From NCBI GenBank assembly GCA_937988735.1, contig CALKHQ010000031.1, forward strand, positions 1 through 11,376: a stretch of 11,376 nt of DNA, given 5' to 3'. The position numbers were made by a program, and so were the translations under genes. This stretch comes from an uncultured Alphaproteobacteria bacterium. Lineage in GTDB: Bacteria; Pseudomonadota; Alphaproteobacteria; CALKHQ01. Shown in pieces: positions 1 to 6,900 of the stretch. Positions within the stretch are counted from its first letter, which is position 1, and every line of letters starts with the position of its first letter. Under the pieces are notes generated by a model that was not told where the DNA came from, ran no database searches, and worked only from the letters and a program-made list of their open reading frames with translations.

Positions 1-1232
1 TCCAGCCGGTCGAGCACGCCCTGCTGGTCGGCGGCGACCCGCCGTCCGGCCTCGGCCATCGCACTCCGGGCGCCCTCGTCCTCAAGGAGCCGCCGCAGCG
101 CCGCGGCGGCCTCGGCGGGGCCGGCCACGGTCATCGCCGCCCCGGCCGTCAGCAGAAGCTGGGAGATCTCGCGGAAGTTGGACATGTCCGGCCCGAACAG
201 CACCGGGCAGCCGAGCTGCGCCGGCTCGTACGGGTTCTGCCCGCCGCGGTCCGTCCACGAGCCGCCGACGAAAGCAACCTGCGCCAGGCGGTAGAACAGC
301 CCCATCTCGCCGATGGTGTCGGCCAGGTAGACCTGGGTCTGCGGAGTGATCGGCTCGTCCGCCCCGCGCCGCGCCAGGTCGAAGCCCATGCCGCGCAGGA
401 TCGCAGCCACCTCCGGCCCGCGGCTGGGGTGGCGGGGCGCGATCACCGTCAGCAGGTCGGGCCGGGCCGGCCGCACCGCAAGGTCGACCTCGCCGACCAT
501 CCGTTCCTCGCCCGGGTGGGTGCTGGCGGCGAGCCACACCGGGCGGTTGCCGGCGGCGGCCCGTACGGCCGCAAGCCGTCCCGGATCCACCGGCAACGGG
601 GCGGCCGCGAGCTTGAGGTTGCCCGCCACCGTCACCTGCTGCCCGCCAAGCTCGCGCAGCACCGCCGCCACCTGCTCGCTCTGGGCAAGGCACAGCGAGA
701 AGCAGCCGAGCAGCCGCCGGAAGGCGCCGCGCACCCGCCGCCAGCTCTGGGCGCTGGCCGAGGAGATGCGGGCGTTGACCAGCGCCATCGGCACGCCGCG
801 GCGGTGGGTCTCCAGCACCAGGTTGGGCCAGAACTCGGATTCCACCCAGATCGCCGCGTCCGGGCGCCAGCGGTCGAGGAAGCGACGCACCCAGGCGATG
901 CGGTCCACCGGCACATACTGGTGCAGCGCGCGGTGCGGCAGCCGCTCCGCCATCAGCTTCGCCGAGGTTACCGTCCCGGTGGTGACGAGCACGTGCATCG
1001 CCGGATCGCGCGCGAGCAGCCGGTCCACCAGCGGCAGCACGCTGAGTGATTCGCCGACGCTGGCGGCGTGGATCCAGACCAGCGGGCCGGGCGGACGCGC
1101 CAGCGTCCCCTCGCCGCGCCGCTCGCCGCGGCGGGTGGGGTCCTCGCGACCGCGCCGCTCGCGCTTGCCGAGATAGGCGACGATCAGCGGCCCCGCGAGC
1201 GTCGTGACGACGCGATAGAGCGTCCACAGCAT
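1..1232 (-). CDS. waaA: 3-deoxy-D-manno-octulosonic acid (Kdo) transferase, 3'-truncated by window edge
   Basis: Transfers Kdo from CMP-Kdo to the lipid A precursor at the cytoplasmic face of the inner membrane (GT30 family). I translated the minus strand from the ATG at 1232-1230; 410 whole codons are open to the left edge with no stop, so probably only the last 15-25 residues are missing against a usual length near 425. The N-terminus (MLWTLYRVVTTLAGPLIVAY) is the usual hydrophobic anchor, followed by a basic Arg-rich stretch. GT30 hallmarks are HAASVGE at 55-61 (E61 the likely catalytic acid/base), WVESEFWPN at 129-137, ASTHPGEE at 236-243, APRHPSRG at 265-272, FVGGS at 321-325 and NPYEPAQLG at 333-341. 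The start lies 16 bp after the stop of the DUF374 gene, with a weak AGG-type ribosome site in the gap. It is the third gene of the LPS operon; in relatives lpxK often follows, which would lie beyond the edge. Long open frames on both strands here are shadows. Confidence 0.95.
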   Translation of the reverse strand, partial: MLWTLYRVVTTLAGPLIVAYLGKRERRGREDPTRRGERRGEGTLARPPGPLVWIHAASVGESLSVLPLVDRLLARDPAMHVLVTTGTVTSAKLMAERLPHRALHQYVPVDRIAWVRRFLDRWRPDAAIWVESEFWPNLVLETHRRGVPMALVNARISSASAQSWRRVRGAFRRLLGCFSLCLAQSEQVAAVLRELGGQQVTVAGNLKLAAAPLPVDPGRLAAVRAAAGNRPVWLAASTHPGEERMVGEVDLAVRPARPDLLTVIAPRHPSRGPEVAAILRGMGFDLARRGADEPITPQTQVYLADTIGEMGLFYRLAQVAFVGGSWTDRGGQNPYEPAQLGCPVLFGPDMSNFREISQLLLTAGAAMTVAGPAEAAAALRRLLEDEGARSAMAEAGRRVAADQQGVLDRL

Positions 1233-1248
1233 CGTACCTGCCCCGCCC

Positions 1249-1995
1249 TCAGGCCAGCGATGCCCGACGGGCCGATGCGGCCGGCTCGTCGTCGTCCTCG
1301 GCCGCCGGGGCGGCGTCGGGCTCCACCGGAACGTGGCCGCAGGCCCGGTCCACGGTCGCGGTCAGGCGGTTGAGTTCGTCCTCGAGCTGGCGGCGGGCGC
1401 GGGACAGCGTCGTCTCGTCGGCATCCGCCGGAACCCGGATCGGCTCGCCGACGGCAACGACCAGCCGCCCGAACGGCCACGGAATCAGGAACCGGTCCCA
1501 GCTGCGGTTGAAGCGGGCGCGGGTGGTGGAATAACTCACCGGGACGATCGGTGCGCCGCTCATTGCCGCCAGCGCCACCGCGCCCTTGCGCGCGCGCATC
1601 CGCGGCCCGCGCGGGCCGTCGGGCGTGATGCAGATCGAGTCGCCGGCGCGCAGCAGCCTGAGCAGCGTCAGCGTCGCGCCGCGGGCGCCGCGCGAGGTGG
1701 ACCCGGTGACGGAATGCAGGTTCATCCGGTTGATCGCATCCGCGATCAGCCGTCCGTCGCGGTGCTGGGAGATCAGGACGTGCACCCGCTGCCCCGGCGG
1801 CCGCATACCCGGCATCATCAGCATCCGGCCGTGCCAGAAGCAGTAGATCACCGGGTCGCGGCGATCCAGCAGAACCTGCACCGTCCCGGGAATCGTCGCC
1901 ACCAGCCGGTTGGTGCGGAACACGAACCCGACCCACAGCGGGATCAGCCGGACCAGGAGCGCGCGCACCCAGTCCTTGCGCGTCGCCCAGCGCAC
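1249..1995 (-). CDS. DUF374 / LPLAT-like lysophospholipid acyltransferase family protein
   Basis: A 248-residue putative acyltransferase. The family is weakly related to the LPLAT (PlsC-like) superfamily; the exact acyl acceptor cannot be read from sequence. Visible motifs are a hydrophobic amphipathic N-terminus (10-25), FWHGRML at 53-59, SQHRDG at 76-81, GSTSRGARGA at 98-107, TPDGPRGPR at 124-132 (the position of the PlsC substrate-binding EGTRS-like block) and IPWPF at 171-175. I do not see a classical H-X4-D/E pair. The C-terminus (about 218-248) is Ala/Glu/Asp-rich and looks disordered. The start is GTG at 1995-1993, 6 bp after the msbA stop, with an AAGG ribosome site lying inside the end of msbA, so translation is probably coupled. 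Its position between msbA and waaA points to lipid A acylation or remodelling. DUF374 includes the epsilonproteobacterial lipid A late acyltransferase LpxJ, but a phospholipid role remains possible. Confidence 0.88.
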   Translation of the reverse strand: MRWATRKDWVRALLVRLIPLWVGFVFRTNRLVATIPGTVQVLLDRRDPVIYCFWHGRMLMMPGMRPPGQRVHVLISQHRDGRLIADAINRMNLHSVTGSTSRGARGATLTLLRLLRAGDSICITPDGPRGPRMRARKGAVALAAMSGAPIVPVSYSTTRARFNRSWDRFLIPWPFGRLVVAVGEPIRVPADADETTLSRARRQLEDELNRLTATVDRACGHVPVEPDAAPAAEDDDEPAASARRASLA

Positions 1996-2001
1996 GGGCG
2001 G

Positions 2002-3873
2002 CTAGCCTTCTGCCGCCAGGGCGAGCGCGTCGGCGTCCGCCTGGTCCTGACGGAACTGGATGCGGCACAGCCGGGCGTAGAGCCCGCCCCGGGCCAGCAG
2101 CTCCGCGTGCCGCCCATGCTCGACGACCTGCCCCTGGTCGAGCACGTAGATGTCGTCCGCGTCGCGCACGGTGGCGAGCCGGTGCGCGATGACGATGGTG
2201 GTCCGGTCCTTCATCAGCCGCGCGAGCGCGAGCTGGACCTGCATTTCCGACTCCGCGTCGAGGGCCGAGGTCGCCTCGTCGAGCAGCAGGATCGGCGCGT
2301 TCTTCAGCATCGCCCGGGCGATGGCGATCCGCTGGCGCTGGCCGCCGGACAGGCGACCGCCGTGCTGGCCGACGACGGTGTCGTAGCCCTGGGGCAGCGC
2401 CATGATGAAGTCGTGTGCCGCCGCGGCCTTGGCGGCGGCGACGATCTCCTCATCGGTCGGGGGCGGGCCGCCGGCACGGCCGAAGGCGATGTTGGCGCGC
2501 ACCGTGTCGTCGAACAGCGTGATGTCCTGCGACACCAGCGCGATCGAATCGCGCAGCGAAGCCAGCGTCACCGTGCGGATGTCGGTGCCGTCGATGGTGA
2601 CCCGGCCGGAGTCGAGGTCGAAGAAGCGCGGGATCAGGTTGAAGGCGGTGGTCTTGCCGGCGCCCGACGGCCCGACCAGCGCCGTCGTCCGGCCCGGGCG
2701 GGCGACCAGCGACAGGCCGCGGAGCGCGCCCCCGGATGGTGCGTTCTCGCCTTCTGCCGCCTCCCGCGTCGGATAGGTGTAGCAGACGTCCTCGAACCGG
2801 ACCTCGCCGGCGGTGACCCTGAGCGGCTTCGCGCCCGGGTGGTCGACGACCTTCGGCTGCTCGTCGAGCAGGTCGAATACCCGCTGCGCCGCCGCCAGCG
2901 CCTCCTGCATGCTCGCGTTCAGACTGCCGAGGCCGGTCGCCGGCTGGTAGGCCATCAGCAGCGCCGCGACGAAGCCGGCGAACTCGCCGAGCGAGCCGTA
3001 CCCGGTGAGGATCAGCCAGCTCCCGACGGCGAAGACGCCGGCCACCGCCACCCCGCCCAGCACCTCGAGGATGGGATAGGTGCGGGCCCGGGCGTGCACC
3101 GACTTCATCAGCAGGCGGCGCACGGTCTCGATCGCCCCGGCCGCCTTCGCCTCCGCATGCTCTTCCAGCCGGTAGGCCTTGATCAGCCGGATGCCGGAGA
3201 AGCTCTCGTCCATCACATGGCCGAGCTGGCCCATCTCCACCTGGGTCGATTTGGATACCTTGCGCAGCTTGCGGCCGATCTTGACGATCGGGATTGCGCT
3301 GAGCGGGAAGACGATGAACACGCCCGCCGCCAGCATCCAGTTCAGGTAGAACATGGCCCCGATCAGGATGACCACCGTCAGCAGGTCGCGGACCAGGCTG
3401 GTCAGCGCCTTCGACATGCCGTCGCGCATGACGAAGACGTCGACGGTGAAGCGGGCAACGAGCTTGCCGGTGGCGGTGGCCTGGAACGACAGCGCATCGG
3501 CGCGCATCAGGTGTCGGAACATCGCCCGCTGCAGCGACGAGATCACCTTGAACGCCACCGACTGCACCAGCACGCTCTGCCCGTAGCTGGCGAAGCCCTT
3601 GGCCAGGGTCACCAGGATCACGGCGATCGGGATCAGCAGCAGGAGCCGCCGGTCGCCTTCGTCGGCGGTCGCGGTCTCGAACTCCGTCATCACGCTGATC
3701 GCCTGGTCGATGATCAGCGGATAGGCGCCGGAGGTGGCGGCGACGACCACCATCAGGAAGAAGGCAAGCAGTATCTGCCGCAGGTGCGGGCGCATCCAGT
3801 CGCGCCACAGCCGGCCGATCAGCTGCCGGCTGGAATGGTCGGTCTCGCCCGCGGGCACCTGCTTTTTCGTCAC
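2002..3873 (-). CDS. msbA: MsbA-type ABC exporter (lipid A-core flippase), transmembrane plus ATPase half-transporter
   Basis: A 623-residue half-transporter expected to work as an inner-membrane homodimer, flipping Kdo-lipid A from the inner to the outer leaflet using ATP. The transmembrane domain covers about residues 30-330, with hydrophobic segments near 33-56, 76-92, 163-193 and 270-308. The ATPase domain follows: A-loop tyrosine in YTYPTR (365-370), Walker A GPSGAGKT (401-408), Q-loop Gln449, signature LSGGQ (508-512), Walker B ILLLDE (528-533), D-loop SALD (536-539) and switch His564. All catalytic residues are present. About 12 extra residues (EAAEGENAPSGG, 371-382) sit between the A-loop and the next strand. 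The start is GTG at 3873-3871; an in-frame TGA at 3888-3886 rules out a longer start, while GTG at codon 6 or ATG at codon 27 are weaker alternatives. The Shine-Dalgarno match is poor. It is the first gene of the LPS operon, 6 bp before the acyltransferase. Substrate assignment rests on the waaA neighbourhood; a general MDR-type exporter is the alternative. Confidence 0.9.
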   Translation of the reverse strand: MTKKQVPAGETDHSSRQLIGRLWRDWMRPHLRQILLAFFLMVVVAATSGAYPLIIDQAISVMTEFETATADEGDRRLLLLIPIAVILVTLAKGFASYGQSVLVQSVAFKVISSLQRAMFRHLMRADALSFQATATGKLVARFTVDVFVMRDGMSKALTSLVRDLLTVVILIGAMFYLNWMLAAGVFIVFPLSAIPIVKIGRKLRKVSKSTQVEMGQLGHVMDESFSGIRLIKAYRLEEHAEAKAAGAIETVRRLLMKSVHARARTYPILEVLGGVAVAGVFAVGSWLILTGYGSLGEFAGFVAALLMAYQPATGLGSLNASMQEALAAAQRVFDLLDEQPKVVDHPGAKPLRVTAGEVRFEDVCYTYPTREAAEGENAPSGGALRGLSLVARPGRTTALVGPSGAGKTTAFNLIPRFFDLDSGRVTIDGTDIRTVTLASLRDSIALVSQDITLFDDTVRANIAFGRAGGPPPTDEEIVAAAKAAAAHDFIMALPQGYDTVVGQHGGRLSGGQRQRIAIARAMLKNAPILLLDEATSALDAESEMQVQLALARLMKDRTTIVIAHRLATVRDADDIYVLDQGQVVEHGRHAELLARGGLYARLCRIQFRQDQADADALALAAEG

Positions 3874-3893
3874 CGGGTCAGATCGTCAGCCAT
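3870..3893 (-). other. Possible 7-codon leader ORF overlapping the msbA start
   Basis: ATG at 3893-3891 encodes MADDLTR and stops at TGA 3872-3870. That stop overlaps the GTG start of msbA (3873-3871) as GTGA. It could be a short translated leader that couples initiation of msbA, which lacks a good ribosome site of its own. It could instead be the true msbA N-terminus separated by a one-base indel, or chance. No clear Shine-Dalgarno sequence precedes the ATG. Confidence 0.25.
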
Positions 3894-3910
3894 GTCTCGA
3901 AGCGGCCCCG

Positions 3911-3939
3911 GTGATAGCACGGCCGGCCCGGTCCGCCAA
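3911..3939 (-). promoter_or_regulatory. Candidate promoter of the msbA-DUF374-waaA operon
   Basis: Read on the minus strand, TTGGCG (3939-3934) and TATCAC (3916-3911) are separated by exactly 17 bp. Each matches the sigma70-type consensus at 4 of 6 positions, and GCTATCAC also resembles the alphaproteobacterial GCTANAWC -10 pattern. Transcription would begin near 3904, about 30 nt before the msbA start. The -35 box overlaps the right arm of the hairpin that follows gdh. It is the only placement of this kind I found in the 101-bp gap, but I did not scan it computationally. Confidence 0.4.
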
Positions 3940-3972
3940 ACGCGGCGGACCGGCGCGGGCGGCCGCCGCCCG
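3928..3972 (-). terminator. Tandem GC-rich hairpins after gdh, probable terminator without a U-tract
   Basis: Just past the gdh stop are two inverted repeats. The first (3956-3963 with 3965-3972, CGGGCGGC/GCCGCCCG) forms about 7 bp with a tight 3-nt loop. The second is a perfect 10-bp stem (3928-3937 with 3944-3953, CCGGTCCGCC/GGCGGACCGG) with a 6-nt loop. No run of T follows on the minus strand, so this is not a textbook intrinsic terminator. It may stop transcription inefficiently or protect the 3' end of the gdh mRNA. Confidence 0.5.
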
Positions 3973-3974
3973 GA

Positions 3975-6900
3975 TCAACCCGTGATGAGGCCGGCGAGGT
4001 TGCGCCGCGCGACGGTCAGCATGGCGAGATCGACCAGCTCCGCTTGGCCCAGATCCTCGAGCAGGCTGTCCCACCGCTCCACCGCCGGGCCGCGCCCCGC
4101 GAGCCAGCTCTCGACCAGCGTCGCGGCATCGGCGTCGGCGGGGCCGGCGGTGAGGACCGCGCGCGTGATCTCGGCCTGCGCCCGGTCGAGCTCGTCCGCG
4201 ACCGCGGCCGCCGCCCGCCGGCTCCAGTCCGAATCCCCCGACAGCCGGCTGGCGGCGACCCGGAGCCTGCCGACGGCAAAGCGCTCGCCGATGCGGAAGA
4301 ACACCTCGCCGACCAGCTCCACCGGCCGCTTCGACAGCGCATGCTGGATGCTGACGATGTCGACCGCCTGTTCCAGCCAGCGCAGGTTGGCGAACTGGCG
4401 GGCCATCGCGTCCGGCACCCCGGCGGCGACGAGATCGGCTGCAGCCTCGTCGCGCGTCCGCCGCTGCCCTTCCGTCAGCAGCTGGTCGATCGCCGCTTCC
4501 AGCCGCTCGACCCCGGGCCGGAAGCGCTTGGTGCCGGCCGCAATCTCCAGCGGCTTCGGCCCGTTCTCCAGCATCCAGCCGGTGGCGCGCTCGGTCAGGC
4601 GGTTGACCGCAATCAGCATCCCGATCTGCACGTCGGCCGGGACCCTGGCGTCGAGCTGGCTCACCGCCGCCCACAGCGAGCGCAGATCGTGCACCTCGCG
4701 CACCACGGAATAGGCGCGGGTCACGTCGGCGGCGCTGCAGCCGAAGCGCCCCTTGAGGTCGTGGACGAAGGTGATGCCGCTGCGGTTGACGATGGAATTG
4801 GTGACGAAGGTGGCAACGATCTCTCGCGCCAGCGGATGGGCCGCGAGCTGGGCCGGGAACCGCTTGCGCAGCGGCCGCGGGAAATAGCGGAACAGGTCGT
4901 CCACCAGGCCCGGATCGTCGGGCAGGTCGGACGCCAGCAGCTCGTCGTAGATTGCGAGCTTGGCATAAGCCATCAGCACGGCGAGCTCGGGCCGGACCAG
5001 CCCGCGGCCGGCCGCCACCCGGTGCTCGATCTGCTCGTCGTCGGGCAGGAACTCGATCGCGCGGTCGAGGCGGCCGGCGCGCTCCATGGCCCGCATCAGC
5101 CGCTGCTGGCTGAACAGCGAGCGCGCGGCCTGGGCCTCGGCCACCGAGAGCGCCTGGGTCTGCAGGTAGTTGTCCTGCAGCACCAGCTCCGCGACCTCGT
5201 CCTTCATCTCGCCGAGGAGCTGGTTGCGCTGCTTCCGGGTCATGTCGCCGTCGGCGACGATCCGGTTGAGCAGGATCTTGATGTTCACCTCGTGGTCGGA
5301 GGTGTCCACGCCGGCCGAGTTGTCGATGGCGTCGGTGTTGATCCGCCCGCCCTTCAGCGCGAAGGCGATGCGGCCGCGCTGGGTGACCCCGAGGTTGGCG
5401 CCCTCGCCCACCACCGCGCAGCGAAGCTGGGTGGCGTCGACGCGGAGCGAATCGTTCGCCTTGTCGCCGATCTCGGCGTGGGTCTCGTCCGGCGCCTTGA
5501 CGAACGTGCCGATGCCGCCGAACCACAGCAGGTCCACCTCCGCGGTCAGCATGGCGCGGATCAGCTCGTCCGGCGTCACCCGCTCCTTCTCGATGCCGAA
5601 GCGGGCGCGGATCTCGGGCGTCAGCACCAGCGACTTCTGCGACCGCTCGTAGATCGCCCCGCCCTTCGACAGCAGCGCCCGGTCGTAGTCGGCCCAGCTC
5701 GAGCGCGGCAGCTCGAACAGCCGCCTGCGCTCGGCGAAGCTGGTCGCCGCATCCGGGTCGGGGTCGCAGAAGATGTGCAGGTGGTTGAAGGCGCCCACCA
5801 GCCGGATGTGGGGCGACAGCAGCATGCCGTTGCCGAACACGTCGCCCGACATGTCGCCCACGCCGACGACGGTGAAGTCCTGCTCCTGGATGTTGACGCC
5901 CATCTCGCGGAAGTGGCGCTTCACCGACTCCCAGGCGCCGCGGGCGGTGATGCCCATGGCCTTGTGGTCGTAGCCGGCCGACCCGCCGGAGGCGAAGGCG
6001 TCGTCCAGCCAGAAGCCGTATTCCTGCGACACGGCGTTGGCGATGTCGGAGAAGGTGGCGGTGCCCTTGTCGGCGGCGACGACCAGATAGGGGTCGTCCT
6101 CGTCGTGGCGCACCACCCGCGGCGGCGGCACCACGCGGCCTTCGGCCAGGTTGTCGGTGACGTCGAGCAGCCCGCGCATGAAGGTCTGGTAGCAGGCGAC
6201 CGCCTCGTCGCGCTGGGCCTGGCGGTCGGCCGCGGCGTCCCCCGTCGGCGCCGGCGGCTGCTTCACCACGAAGCCGCCCTTCGATCCCACCGGCACGATG
6301 ACAGCGTTCTTCACCATCTGCGCCTTGAGCAGGCCGAGGATCTCGGTGCGGAAGTCCTCGCGCCGGTCCGACCAGCGGATGCCGCCGCGCGCAACCTTGC
6401 CGCCGCGCAGGTGCACCGCCTCCACCCGCGGGCTGTAGACGAACACCTCGAACATCGGCCGCGGCAGCGGCAGGCCGTCCACCTGGCCGGAGGCGAACTT
6501 GAACGAGAGATACGGCTTCTCCGACCCGTCCGGCGCCGTCTGGTAGGCGTTCGTCCGCAGCATCGCCTGGATCAGGTTGAGAAAGCGGCGGATGATCCGG
6601 TCCTCGTCCAGGCTCGCCACAGCGCCGAGGCCGTCCTCGATCTCGGCCACGATCTGCGCCTCGGCCTGCGCCCGGTTGCCGCCGCGATCGGGATCGAATC
6701 GGGCGTGGAACAGGCGGATCAGAGCGTCGGCGAGCTGCGGATGGCTCGCGATCGTGCGGGCCATGTACTCCTGGCTGTACTGGATGCCGGCCTGGCGCAG
6801 GTAGCGTGCCAGCCCGCGCAGGATCGAGACCTCCCGCGCACTGAGGCCGCTGGTCAGCACCAGCGCGTTGAAGTCGTCCGACTCCACCTCGCCGTTCCAG

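Noticed and set aside
82..1227. 381-codon minus-strand frame at the left edge
   Set aside because: It is out of phase with waaA. The true frame, with GT30 motifs, begins at 1232 and stays open to the window edge.
1333..4713. 1126-codon open frame on the plus strand across msbA and the acyltransferase gene
   Set aside because: It spans two real minus-strand genes and the gap between gdh and msbA, and the composition is low-complexity Arg/Gln/His/Ala: a shadow.
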